64,000 nt of DNA from Elysia chlorotica. Lineage: Eukaryota; Mollusca; Gastropoda; Plakobranchidae. The translations under genes were made by a program, and so were the position numbers. Position 1 is the stretch's first letter. Each line of letters opens with the position of its first letter. Positions 32,877-43,600 of the stretch are shown here, in pieces. Location: contig RQTK01000208.1 of the NCBI GenBank assembly GCA_003991915.1, positions 523,793-587,792 of the forward strand, read 5' to 3'. The notes under the pieces are model-generated. The model did not search any database. It was not told where the DNA came from and saw only the letters and a list, made by a program, of their open reading frames with translations.

Positions 32877-33002
32877 GGAGAAGAAGAGAAAGTGCGAGAT
32901 CATAGATGGATAGATAGAGGGAGAGGGAGATAGAAAGAGAAAGAAAGAGAGGCGAAGAGAGAGAGAGAAGGAGAGAGGGGTTGTAGAGCGCGCGAGAGAG
33001 AA
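32813..33002. repeat. (GA)n microsatellite
   Basis: About 60 bp of pure GA, followed by degenerate GA/GATA/GGA tracts. Confidence 0.95.
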
Positions 33003-33467
33003 ATGAGAGGACCATGCCTGTATTTATTAACTTAAGAGTTTTCTTTTAATTATGCTTTATTAGCATTAATCTGATATATGAAAACATGTGTGTGTACAGT
33101 TATAACATTAATTTTGTCGTTATTTCACTATGGTCAAAATGTTGACAAAGGTAGACATTATATTATTTTTGACTTGGCTTTCTATTTATCTATTAAACAG
33201 ACTTTAAAATTCCGATACAAGGTTAAAAAATAGATTTAATCTCGTAAGATAAACAAACAGCAATTATGTGTTTCACTTTGTCGAAAACACATATTTTTAA
33301 TATATAAAAATTAATGCTTAATCACTAATGAAAGAGACATTTCTTTAGAAGAGAAAAGATAAACCTTGTTTACCATAGAGATTATGCGTATTTGTTTCGA
33401 CCAGATTACGAAAACTAATTTCAACAAGGTCAAGATGACTAGCTAATTAGGGAGGGAGGTGGGGTAA
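33003..33467. other. AT-rich unassigned sequence
   Basis: No gene or repeat family recognised. Confidence 0.35.
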
Positions 33468-33624
33468 CAGACTGACGCTGGTGGCTGGGATGGGGCTGTG
33501 GCTTCCGTATGAAACCCTCTTGTAATTTTTAGCCTTGGTCTGACGGCGCAAATAAATACAAGAGGGTTTCATAAACAACCCCCAGTCCAGCCACAGCCCC
33601 ACCCCAGCCACCAGCGGCAGTCTG
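33468..33624. repeat. GC-rich hairpin (157 bp)
   Basis: CAGACTGACGCTGGTGGCTG, GGATGGGGCTGTGGCT and ATGAAACCCTCTTGTAATTT on the left are reversed on the right as AAATACAAGAGGGTTTCAT, AGCCACAGCCCCACCCCAGC and CACCAGCGGCAGTCTG. Arms are about 55-65 bp with few mismatches. The right end passes directly into a SINE head. Confidence 0.9.
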
Positions 33625-33880
33625 GTTCTGGCCTAAGAGATTTGGTTTCCGGATTGGGAGGTTTACCGTTCAAAACCCACAAACGGTAAAAAAAACCATT
33701 TGTCCGATATTGTCTCCTACCGGTTGGATCGGTGTCATTATAATGTGGCTGAGACATGAGTCCAGGTCCCGTGCTATCTCATGTATGGCAGCATATAAAG
33801 TTGTCAGACGTCAGTCTTTGGACACGTCCACATTATAGCATGTACAGTGACCTTCAGGCAAAGAACTCAACTAAACCAGC
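33625..33880 (+). mobile_element. SINE, diverged second-type head
   Basis: GGCCTAAGAGATTTGGTTTC is a decayed box A region and CCGTTCAAAACCCAC a decayed box B. Then CCATTTGTCCGATATTGTC, ACCGGTTGGATCGGTGTCA and CAGACGTCAGTCTTTGGACA. Tail end degenerate. Confidence 0.8.
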
Positions 33881-34079
33881 CAAGTATGACATTTTTCAAT
33901 TATCAGCGTAACGATGTTTTGAGGAGTAGTTTGTAAAAACCATAAGTCTCTTACTGAAGCATGTTAGTGCTACGTTGCACTTCTAATGCCGTTTGATATT
34001 ATCAATAATACTAAACATTTACAAGATATCTCACTTAAAGTTCAGGAACAGTAACAGTTATCGGAACGGGGTACCTGGA

Positions 34080-34114
<35 letters not shown>

Positions 34115-34545
34115 CGTGTATGTGTGTGTCGACCTTTCTGTGCCCCCTCCCCCCTTCTTCTTTGTTTGATGATACATTTGCACTAACTTTAGCATTATAA
34201 TTATGCGTAAGCCAAAATACTACAGTCAAGTCTGGCTATTTGTCTGAGATAGAGCGAAACAATGACAGTCGCAAAGATTAAAACCGACCCTTGGGTTATT
34301 CACCTTCCTCTTGATTTATTCCCTTCTTTTGTAGACACTTTTTATGTTCTTTTCTTTTCTACAAAAACTAAAGAGAGCGAAAATAATTTTGCATACATCA
34401 CAATTCTAATATATCACAAAGAAACCATTACCCCCGTATTAATACTTATGGAATTAAATACACCAAGGGGTTGAATAAACTCATCACTGTCATCACTTCA
34501 TAAAGCATGCAGCTGCTTCTCCCAATGTTTCTAGGAGAAGACTGC
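33881..34545. other. Unassigned sequence with a TA/TG microsatellite
   Basis: 34079-34128 is (TA)n then (TG)n. No coding region supported. Confidence 0.5.
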
Positions 34546-34812
34546 TTCAAGTGGTAGAGCGTTGGTCTCCAGATCCGGAGGTACGCGGTTCGAATCCCAT
34601 GATCGGTATATTTATTTGTCTAATTTCGTCCCCAGTAACTGGTTGGTAGGTGTCAGTATAATGTGACCAGCTGAGACATGAGTCATGTTATCCCCACCCT
34701 GTTTCGTGTGTGGCAGCACTTAAAATTGTCAGACGTTAGTCTTGGGGTCCGTCCACAATTAGTCTATATAGTGCTGACACTCGAGGTTAAACCAACTCCA
34801 CTCAACTCAACT
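34546..34812 (+). mobile_element. SINE with intact second-type tRNA-like head
   Basis: Box A CTTCAAGTGGTAGAGCGTTG and box B GCGGTTCGAATCCCATG are well kept. Then TATTTGTCTAATTTCGTCCC, ACTGGTTGGTAGGTGTCAG and the standard tail ending AGGTTAAACCAACTCCACTC. A good representative of the second head type. Confidence 0.93.
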
Positions 34813-35164
34813 ACCACTCTTTCTCAAAGAGAAGGATATTCCTAAAATGCCATTCCATTTCATCAAACATGCATAGTTTCGGAATATCATGCCAAATCGA
34901 GTGAATGGATAGCCTGACAATGATAATCATAAATGACTTTTGAATGGGTCAGAAGACTAAAAAGATACCAGGCTTAAAGGATGTCTAATAAGCTGGAATA
35001 GTAAGGTGACAGAACCGAACAGCAGAAAGCAAAACGCGAAAACAATCCGCGTAGGATAATACTAAAGAAAGACATGCTCCAAGTTCCAATGCACTAAAAG
35101 CGCATGGAGCCATCAACAAAATTGAACAAGAAGAAAAAAATACGTGTTTAGATATTTCAACAGC
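34813..35164. other. Unassigned sequence
   Basis: No gene or repeat family recognised. Confidence 0.3.
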
Positions 35165-35888
35165 AGGATAATACACAGACAGACAGTCGAAAGATCCAAA
35201 CTGACTAACTAGGAATCAAAATAATTGAATAAATTAAAAAAAAATATTTGAAAAAAAGTATCTTGAGCTTTCATAAGTGGAAAAAAAGAAAGAGAAGTGA
35301 AACGTTTAAAATGACTAAAAGTGCTAGAAATCAACATAATTGAAAAAAAAAACAAGGTTAAGAGTATCCTGAGCTTTCATCAATGGAATATACAAAGACA
35401 GATAGTCAAAAGTTTCAAAGTGACTATGGTAAAACTGCCATGAATCAACATAAGTGAAGAAATAAAAAAAAAACAAATAGGGAAAAAATATCTCCATCTT
35501 TTTACCATTAGGATAATATAAAGACAGACACGTCATAAGTTATAAAATGACAAACTAAACGTGCTTGTAATAAAAATAATTGAAGAAATAAAAATAAAAA
35601 AAGGAAAAAGTTAACTTGATCTTGTAGGATAATATAAAGACAGACAAGTCAAAAGTTCAAAAGTGACTAAAAGTGCTAGAAATCAATATAATTCAAGAAA
35701 TACAAAAACTTCAAAAAAAAAAGGAAAAAAAAGTATCTTGCGGTTTTTATCATTAGAACAATACAAAGACAGACAAGCAAAAAAAATTTCTAAAATGCTA
35801 ACTAACATGCTAGGAATCAAAATAATTGAAGAAATTAAAAGAGAAAAAAAAAAAACAAGGAAAAAAAGTAATCTGAGCTTTTACCTGT
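35165..35888 (+). repeat. ~120-bp satellite, six diverged units
   Basis: Each unit carries AGGATAATA-AAAGACAGACA, an AAAGT..CAAAG/AAAATGAC segment, CTAGRAATCAAYATAATTGA, an A-rich spacer and GTATCTTGAGCTTT. Units differ by substitutions and A-run length. Open frames are A-rich (Lys) artefacts. Confidence 0.9.
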
Positions 35889-36815
35889 AGGATAAACGAA
35901 AGACATAAAATCACTCCACGAGATAAAGAGTCCATGAAGGTACATGTACAGGAAATTAATCTCTGTGCTAAAAAGTTAACGACCGCTTGACAGGAAGGCG
36001 ATCATGGGTTGTCGAAAACAAAAAGCCAGACTAGAAACCTTAGAATCGACGGATGTTTTTTTTTTACTTTACCTGTCTGAAATTATTTTATCTCATGGTA
36101 ACATAAGATCAAGATTGTATAAAAACCTTCTCAAAATATCAAGTAGGTCTATTAACAAAAGTTAAAGAAGATCCACCGGGGATTCTTTCGAAACGGAAAT
36201 TAAACAAAAACCAATAACAATATTAGTGTAATATCAACACTAGTTTTACATTGTAATTTGATTAGCTGCTTGAAAAACGTACACTTTTTTCCTTTCCTAT
36301 ATTTTTTTACAAACACTAGATCTAGATTTTTTGTAACAATATATTCGCGAACCTAGTACTTGGGAGTGAGTGCAGAAATTTACTTTGGAAACCGGAACTT
36401 CGACATATTATACACTTCTTTTTTGTGTCGATATATATCTTTAAAAAATTATTTTATTAGAAAATAACTATTTACACCATAGAAAACATTTTAAAGCAGT
36501 TCTTAATAATACTTGACTAGAATATTTCTATTTGGTACTATCTATGCTTTTATTTACTGACTCATTTTTGTACGTGTATTAATTTTTTATATAGAATTTA
36601 TAACGTTTACACAACTTGAGATTTTTCTTTTATCCATACATTCAGTAACTCCAGCTGTGATATTGTGATATTATGATTTATATAGTATTTTTAGTATTGT
36701 TATTCTTTGAGTCGAAATTCTACCTTTTTAATTTCTTATGGTTGTAAACTTTTTACTTTCGTCTGTTGTATGAAGAGAGTGTATTTATTTTTCCCTGGAT
36801 AGATGAATCAAGATT
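35889..36815. other. AT-rich unassigned sequence
   Basis: No gene recognised. Confidence 0.35.
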
Positions 36816-36857
36816 TCTGTATTTTGTATTCTGTATTTTGTATTCTGTATTATGTAT
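36816..36857. repeat. 7-bp (TGTATTC/TGTATTT)n
   Basis: Alternating heptamers. The same heptamer on the opposite strand forms the array at 49998-50050. Confidence 0.85.
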
Positions 36858-37127
36858 ATCGAACCTTACCGATTTCCATTTCAATTATATTTTTACATCA
36901 TATCGACATTTTTGTCGCCGAAAGAAAACACAAATCACTTACCATTTCTATACCTGAGAAAATATGAAGCGACATTTTTTTCCAATATCAGTGTCGTAAA
37001 ATATGATATACGTAAAAAAACATCAGTCGGACAATTTAACGCTCTGCCTGAAAGAGGCATAGAACGAAAAACCAGACTTTGTCCAAGACAGTCACAATAA
37101 AAAAGATACCCAATAAAACAGTAGGGA

Positions 37128-37213
37128 TAAGGACGGTCTAATCGGAATTCGAACCCAGCACTCTACAATTAAAAGTCGCACGCTCTAAAGATTGAGCCAG
37201 TACGCCGTGTCCC
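37128..37213 (-). mobile_element. tRNA-Lys(UUU)-like pseudogene or SINE head
   Basis: Antisense, the sequence has TACTGGCTCAATCTTTAGAG (box A), an anticodon arm with loop CTTTTAA (anticodon TTT) closed by a 5-bp stem with G-T pairs, and GCTGGGTTCGAATTCCG (box B, T arm). The acceptor stem is poorly matched. No SINE body is attached, so it could be a decayed tRNA gene copy or a third SINE head type. Confidence 0.55.
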
Positions 37214-37576
37214 CTTTAGCCAAACAGGTTTTGAAATTAGGATAATTAATAACACGAGTAAAAGAAAAGCATAATGAAGATCACAGTTCTTTCCTTTAAT
37301 GTTTTTAGCATGACCACAGCATGACCCGGCTGAAGGTTAGAAAGTGAAATTCACTTAGAGTTACGGAACTTATTTAGAAGAAACAACCTGTTTAAATACC
37401 AATTTATATTGTTATCAAAATAATATACCTGTATCATTTATCCTGCTTATAGTGTAATACTCGAAACATCGCTGAAAGATCTTGCACCCGGTAAGTCGGA
37501 TAATTAATATAGGAATGTCTTATAAATAAGGTAGATAGAGCGGTAGATGGCGAGAATTTAATTCGATGTTTGATGG
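37214..37576. other. Unassigned sequence
   Basis: No gene or repeat family recognised. Confidence 0.3.
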
Positions 37577-37800
37577 TTCGAGTTGGTTAATCGTCCAACT
37601 TCAGCCCTATATAGGCTTTATTGTGGACGTTTCAGAATTGTATGTGATGCCACACACAAGACAGGACGATGAGACCTGGAATCCTGTCTCAGCCAGTCAC
37701 ATTATACTGACATCTACCGAACTAGTTACAGGGATTCGAACCGCGGACCTTCCGATCTGGAGACCAAAGCTCTACCACTTGAGTCTTATTCACCTCTCCC
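37577..37800 (-). mobile_element. SINE, full length, second-type head
   Basis: Tail GAGTTGGTTAATCGTCCAAC, body CCTGTCTCAGCCAGTCACAT, box B GGGATTCGAACCGCGGACC, box A AGCTCTACCACTTGAGTC. A short stretch of the tail is deleted. Confidence 0.9.
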
Positions 37801-37810
37801 ATTCTAACTG

Positions 37811-38060
37811 AGACTTCCTAAAAAAGCAGGCAAAGTTACCGAAGTAGACAACTTAGAGTCCAAGTGAAGTATACCATTGACATTAGTTGGGACAGTTAGA
37901 TCATTTTTCATTGTCGCAGTGCAGGCTGAGTAGGCTGAGCAAAAAAAAAAAAAATCCTCTCTGACTATCAATCTAAACTTACTTTGGCAATGATTTATAA
38001 GATATAGAATCTGTTCACTACCATTTTTTCGGTGACTTGGCATGTCTTTAAGAAAGCCTT
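37811..38060 (+). mobile_element. MITE of the GAGGCT/CACCGAA family
   Basis: Left end GAGACTTCCTAAAAAAGCAG then GGCAAAGTTACCGAAG. The core has GCAGTGCAGGCTGAGTAGGC and GACTATCAATCTAAACTTAC. The right end is TTCGGTGACTTGG then AAGCCT. It abuts the SINE at 37800. Confidence 0.85.
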
Positions 38061-38365
38061 TATTCTAACCCAATTCGTTGACGTCTGTGCTTATTAGAAA
38101 CACGAACATTTCAGAAGCTGTTGTTAATTTTAGTAACACCAGTGACAATATTATAACATTAAATGTAAAATTTTTACACTCACTAGCAACGACATTGAAG
38201 GATTTCCACATTGAAATCTTACAGAAGATAGATATTATAATAAGTCACACTCTTAGGCATTACTCACATCTTTGTGGATATTATTTGCTTGATGACCTGA
38301 CTAATACCCCATGTCTTTTAAAAGATTTACACTAGGTTATATTACATTCTTAATGGATCTGACCT
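38061..38365. other. Unassigned sequence between two MITEs
   Basis: Contains an 85-codon frame (38078-38335, from TTG) with ordinary-looking composition (for example NVKFLHSLATTLKDFH) but no recognised motif. Not accepted as a gene. Confidence 0.3.
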
Positions 38366-38608
38366 GAAGTATTCTTGTCACCAAAATGATAAAAGTAAAC
38401 AGATTTTAGCGTAATAAAGGTAACAATGATGTATCTCTCATAAAACGTTACTATAGTTAGTTCGGGTCGATACCTAGAGAGTAATTTTTGTTTAGCTTAC
38501 TCAGCCTACACTGCAATAATGAGAAAATTATATGTTTCGACCTTTTTAATGGTATAATTCGCTTAGACTCAAATCGGTAACTTTGCTTGCTATTTTTGGA
38601 AGCCTCGG
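38366..38608 (-). mobile_element. MITE of the GAGGCT/CACCGAA family, antisense
   Basis: The right end GCTATTTTTGGAAGCCTC, read in reverse, is GAGGCTTCCAAAAATAGC, then GCAAAGTTACCGA. The core has TTACTCAGCCTACACTGCAA. The left end TTCTTGTCACCAAAATGAT is more diverged. Confidence 0.85.
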
Positions 38609-39335
38609 CATGACCTCTTTCTCTTACAATAACTAAACAAAATCACGTGATGATTGTATTTTCTTTCAAAGCAATGACATAAATCGTGTAGTTTTCTTTT
38701 GGATACGCTTCTGGGTTAGTGGAAAGTTTAGGTGGTTTAATTTATACATTTATAGCCGATATATACTTTTGCCAGGATCTAGATCGATACACATTCAAGC
38801 TAAATCTTAATGGAACAGTTTCCTACAAATACCCAATGTTGTTGTTCTGATGATCACATTAGACCTATTATGAACTTGTCTTTGTGCCATAACCACCTTA
38901 GAAGCATCATGTGACCCTTGAGGGGGAAAAAGTGTTGACCCATTTTAGAAACAGCCTATTTAAAGAAATTCAAAAGTCTTGGACTGAGTGCTTCCTCGTC
39001 AGACGTTCAATTTAATTAGGCTAATACGATTTGTGTTTTTTGTTTAGAGATTATTTTACGTCGCTTTACATGAAAAGCCCGCCTCTTCACTTTCAATATC
39101 CAATCTCAATTCTAAAATCATTTAAGCCTCTATTAATTTAAGAAACAAGATAGGATAAAATGCACATGGGGTGGCGATTTGTTCATAGCATGACGAGCTT
39201 CTTGACTGCCAAAGCATTCACTTATTGAGACTGGCTTGCCGCAAATAGCCCTGAGTCAAAGTGCCTTAACACTGCGTCACAATAAACAGATTGTGAGCCA
39301 TACATGGACGAAGACATAAATGTCAACTCAGGATT
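38609..39335. other. Unassigned sequence
   Basis: No gene or repeat family recognised. Confidence 0.3.
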
Positions 39336-39628
39336 GGTTGTTTGCTTGCTTTAACGTTTAACGTCAGCAATATTTAGATAATAATGTGAATGGGTCTTAA
39401 TACTAACATCTGACAATTTTATGTGCTGCTACAAACGAGACAGTGCAGGGAGACTTGGGACACTGTCTCAGCTGGTCACATTACACTGATACCGGTACCG
39501 AACTAACCAGTGGGGGAGGAAATCGGACAAAAATACATTTTGACTTATCGTCGTATTAGATCCGCGGACCTCCCAAATGGGAGACTGACACTCTATCACT
39601 CTACCACCACTCGAGCCAGTTTGCCCTC
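39336..39628 (-). mobile_element. SINE, full length, second-type head
   Basis: Tail GCTTTAACGTTTAACGTCAG, body GACACTGTCTCAGCTGGTCA, linker AATCGGACAAAAATACATTT, box B region TTAGATCCGCGGACCTCCC, box A CACTCTACCACCACTCGAGC. Confidence 0.9.
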
Positions 39629-39980
39629 ATTTTTTTACAGCAACTCACGGACTCACACATTTGTACTAGATGTATTGGGATCCCTCAGACAACCGACTCA
39701 ACTCTAATCCTGTCGAAACTCGAGATAGGATAATCACGGTACAATTCAGGCTGCCAACAAATGTGATAACATCTCGGAATGAGAGGCTAAACACGGTGAG
39801 GTGAAGCCATGAGACTCTACTACGAGAATAGCTTCATAATCTGAAAAAGTATAAAAGCGGACAGTCACTCCTATTTTGGGGAACGACAAATATTATTAGA
39901 ATATGTAAAACTCACCAAGAGTGAAGCACTGAGTTAGTAGACGTTTTAATTCTAATATAGGATCAAGTTTGCTCACCTAC
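39629..39980. other. Unassigned sequence
   Basis: Near 39940-39975, ATAGGATCAAGTTTGCTCAC resembles flanks at 45575 and 60278. No gene. Confidence 0.35.
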
Positions 39981-40475
39981 GAAGTTTCCAAATATAGCAG
40001 GCAAAGTCATCAAAGTAATTAAAGTCCAAGTGAATTTTACCATAAAACAGTTAGAAACAGTTGGATCATTTCTCTTTATTGCAGTGCAGGCTGAGTAGGC
40101 TGAACAAAACTTGCTCTATGAGTATCAATTTGAACTAACTATCGTAATATTGTATTAGAGATACATCACGGTTACACTCATCTTATTACACCGAAATCGG
40201 TTCACTCCGATCATTTCGGTGACTCGGCCTGTTATTGTCGGAAGTAGACAAACATTTGTATTCAGAGTCCAAGTGAATTATACTACCTAAAAGGTAAAAA
40301 CAGTTGGATCATTTCTTATTATTGCAGTGTAGGCTGAGTAGGCTGAAAAAAAATTCCCCTGAGTATCAATCTGAAGTAACTATCGTAATTATTTATTAGA
40401 GATACATCACTGTCACACTTATTTCACTAAAATCGGTTCACTCTTATCATTTCAGAGACTTGGTCTTAACTGGAG
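39981..40475 (+). mobile_element. MITE tandem dimer
   Basis: The first copy (39981-40245) has left end GAAGTTTCCAAATATAGCAG, core GCAGTGCAGGCTGAGTAGGC and right end TCGGTGACTCGGCC then GGAAGT. The second copy begins immediately (AGACAAACATTTGTATTCAG), repeats the core GCAGTGTAGGCTGAGTAGGC and GAGATACATCACTGTCACAC, and ends about 40475. The copies share the junction instead of having two full ends. Confidence 0.85.
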
Positions 40476-40730
40476 GAGTTGAGTTGAGTTGGTTTTAACG
40501 TCCAACACCAGCACTATATAGGCTATATTGTGGACGGGCCCCAAGACGGACGTCTGACAATTGAATGTGCTGCCACATACGAGACAGGGCGGGGATACCA
40601 TGACTCCTGTCTCAGTCGGTCACATTATACCGACACCGACCCAACCAGTAGAGAACGCAACCGCCAGGATTCGAACTCGGGACCTTTGCGTCGGAAGCCG
40701 ATGTTCTACCCCTGGATCACCGCGCCCCCC
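40476..40730 (-). mobile_element. SINE, full length, first-type head (best copy)
   Basis: GAGTTGAGTTGAGTTGGTTT tail, GGACGGGCCCCAAGACGGAC, CATGACTCCTGTCTCAGTCG and CCAACCAGTAGAGAACGCAA body. The head has box B AGGATTCGAACTCGGGACC and box A GATGTTCTACCCCTGGATCA, ending CCGCGCCCCCC. It starts at the end of the MITE dimer. Confidence 0.95.
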
Positions 40731-40814
40731 TCTTTTCTGGAGGAGGCATCGCCCACCTACCAGGCAAAATGAAGCTGTAATGCGAACTTGTGCGTCGGGT
40801 TGTTCTAGTATTTT

Positions 40815-41069
40815 GGGGGGCGTGGTGGCCCTGGGGTAGAACATCAGCTTTCGCTGCAAAAGGTCTGTGGTTCGAGCTCTGGCGATTTCGCTCTCTTCTG
40901 GTTATGTGTTAGTTCAGTGTGACTGGCTAATACAGGTATCAAGGTATGCCCGCCGTGTTACATGTGTGGCAGCACATAAAATTGTCAGATGTCAGTCTTG
41001 GGGCCCATCTACAATATACCCTATAAATTGCTGATGTTGGACGTTAAACCAAATCAACTAAACTAAACT
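40815..41069 (+). mobile_element. SINE, full length, first-type head
   Basis: GGGGGGCGTGGTGGCCCTGG, box A CCTGGGGTAGAACATC, box B GGTTCGAGCTC, normal body and the tail GACGTTAAACCAAATCAAC. Head to head with 40476-40730, about 84 bp apart. Confidence 0.93.
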
Positions 41070-41146
41070 ATTCTAGTCTTTAAAATAGGAACACAGTGTT
41101 TGTTTTTGTTGGATTTATTGATTGAATGGACAATGCACTAGACTCG

Positions 41147-41508
41147 AGGCTTCCAAGAATAACAGGCAGGGTCATCGAAATAAACAAACCTTTGTATTTA
41201 GAACCAAAGTGAGCTATATCTATAAAATATGAGGTACAATTAGGATATTTTTTTTGTCCTAGCAGGCTTGCAGGCCTAACGAAAAATACGCAGACAGAAT
41301 TATTCTGTTCTAACTATGGTAACACCAGAGACAATAGATATTATATCACCTTCTCTGATTATTGCAGTGTGAGCTGAGAAGGCTGAACAAAATTTGCTCT
41401 ATGAGTATCAATCTATGAAATAAATAGATTACAATCACTCTAATTGTCATGCAACAATGTGTTCTTCTCAGTCAATTCGCTGACTTTGCCTATTGTTTTC
41501 GGTAGCCT
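41147..41508 (+). mobile_element. MITE, longest copy (~362 bp)
   Basis: Left end GAGGCTTCCAAGAATAACAG then GGCAGGGTCATCGAA. Right end TCGCTGACTTTGCCTATTG then GGTAGCCT. The core shows both the GCAGTGTGAGCTGAGAAGGC block and an extra block with CTAGCAGGCTTGCAGGCC, found also at 2850 and 62380. It may be the fullest member or a chimera of two subfamilies. Confidence 0.88.
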
Positions 41509-41509
41509 A

Positions 41510-41556
41510 AAAAAAAAACAAAAAAAAAAACAAAAACAGAAAAAAAAATCAACAGC

Positions 41557-41588
<32 letters not shown>

Positions 41589-41757
41589 CGACAACCCAAA
41601 AAGCAAACAAAAAAACAACAAAAAAACAAACAAAAAACAAAACAAAAAACAAAACAAAAACAAAACAAAACAAAGCAAAAAAAACAAAAAACAAAACACT
41701 ACAAAAACAAAATTAAGCAAACAAAGCAAAACAACACCACCAACAACAACAACCAAT
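41510..41757. repeat. A/C-rich low complexity with (CAA)n
   Basis: CAAAA, AAAAC and CAA motifs over 250 bp, starting at the MITE end. Confidence 0.9.
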
Positions 41758-41835
41758 CCACTTCGTCCCCGTTTCCTCCTTAAACCTAGTACTTTTTTCA
41801 GGTACAATTATTTCACAAACACACAAAAATAATTA

Positions 41836-41919
41836 TAGAAGAAATAAAATAATGTCCTCTTACATCAGTTTTGGTTGTAGAAGAAATAAAATAATGTCCT
41901 CTTACATCAGTTTTGGTTG
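41836..41919 (+). repeat. Perfect 42-bp tandem duplication
   Basis: TAGAAGAAATAAAATAATGT to CAGTTTTGGTTG occurs twice, identical (41836-41877 and 41878-41919). Confidence 0.95.
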
Positions 41920-42681
41920 AGTAAATGACATCTGCTTTACTTCTTTTTAGAGGACATGGTCATTTTATAGATCATTATAAATCAGGAAATGCAAAAACGG
42001 CAAGAGAAACAAGAGCAGAAATTTGTGAAACCCTAAACTACACAATAAATAATTTACAAACCCTTACACTACCATTAAAATCGGCGTTCTTGTGAAAATA
42101 TGTATGTATGAAAAAGGAGCATGGGTTTGGGAGCCGAATGCTAATATCTTAAAGACATTAAGAATAAATCCGTGCACACTGTAACCTTTATATGTCATGA
42201 ATTTACATGCTGGAAATTATAAAACTCATACATTAATTTATGCGATTGATTATTAAATGGGTTTTGCGTTGGCAAAATAATTCTCTTTTAATCGTGGTAG
42301 TACAAATGTATTTTGATTTAATTCAGTTTTTTTGCTTCACAGGAAATTATTTAAAAAAATATGTACATATATTTAAGATATACACTAAAAAAAAAAAAAA
42401 ACAACAGCACAAAACTAAGCGAAAAGATAATATGAAAGAACTAGAATAATTATTATAATATAAATTAAGGACATCAGACTATCAGCAAAAATTCTACTGG
42501 TTGAAGAAAATGAATTACAAATAAAAGACGTATCATGCGAGTGGAAAAAAATTGTTCTGAAGCGCTTTTGGTAGAAATTCGATCACGGCAAATTGCGTGC
42601 TTTCAAGCGAAACAACAACGTTACTAAGCAGGGTAAGAGGAAACTCGTTTTCTTGGATCCTCTATTAGAAAAACGGAGAGA
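41920..42681. other. AT-rich unassigned sequence
   Basis: No gene recognised. Confidence 0.35.
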
Positions 42682-42686
42682 TAGAT

Positions 42687-42749
<63 letters not shown>

Positions 42750-42752
42750 GAA
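42682..42752. repeat. (GA)n / (CAGA)n at gap edge
   Basis: GA tract then CAGA tetramers running into N. Confidence 0.95.
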
Positions 42753-43558
42753 NNNNNNNNNNNNNNNNNNNNNNNNNNNNNNNNNNNNNNNNNNNNNNNN
42801 NNNNNNNNNNNNNNNNNNNNNNNNNNNNNNNNNNNNNNNNNNNNNNNNNNNNNNNNNNNNNNNNNNNNNNNNNNNNNNNNNNNNNNNNNNNNNNNNNNNN
42901 NNNNNNNNNNNNNNNNNNNNNNNNNNNNNNNNNNNNNNNNNNNNNNNNNNNNNNNNNNNNNNNNNNNNNNNNNNNNNNNNNNNNNNNNNNNNNNNNNNNN
43001 NNNNNNNNNNNNNNNNNNNNNNNNNNNNNNNNNNNNNNNNNNNNNNNNNNNNNNNNNNNNNNNNNNNNNNNNNNNNNNNNNNNNNNNNNNNNNNNNNNNN
43101 NNNNNNNNNNNNNNNNNNNNNNNNNNNNNNNNNNNNNNNNNNNNNNNNNNNNNNNNNNNNNNNNNNNNNNNNNNNNNNNNNNNNNNNNNNNNNNNNNNNN
43201 NNNNNNNNNNNNNNNNNNNNNNNNNNNNNNNNNNNNNNNNNNNNNNNNNNNNNNNNNNNNNNNNNNNNNNNNNNNNNNNNNNNNNNNNNNNNNNNNNNNN
43301 NNNNNNNNNNNNNNNNNNNNNNNNNNNNNNNNNNNNNNNNNNNNNNNNNNNNNNNNNNNNNNNNNNNNNNNNNNNNNNNNNNNNNNNNNNNNNNNNNNNN
43401 NNNNNNNNNNNNNNNNNNNNNNNNNNNNNNNNNNNNNNNNNNNNNNNNNNNNNNNNNNNNNNNNNNNNNNNNNNNNNNNNNNNNNNNNNNNNNNNNNNNN
43501 NNNNNNNNNNNNNNNNNNNNNNNNNNNNNNNNNNNNNNNNNNNNNNNNNNNNNNNNNN
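42753..43558. other. Assembly gap (806 N)
   Basis: Run of N, with GA-type repeats on both sides (43559-43600 is GA-rich). The three frames of 319-345 codons spanning it are artefacts. Confidence 0.99.
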
Positions 43559-43600
43559 GAGAGAGAGAGAGATAGAGAGAGAGAAGATAAAAAGAGAGAA

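Noticed and set aside
38078-38335. 85-codon frame between two MITEs
   Set aside because: Composition is plausible but there is no ATG, motif or splice context. Could not be separated from chance.
40530-40859. Frames in 40530-40859 with Arg/Pro-rich, domain-like sequence
   Set aside because: They lie entirely in SINEs. The apparent peptides recur wherever the SINE occurs (for example 23256-23507 and 8439-8693).
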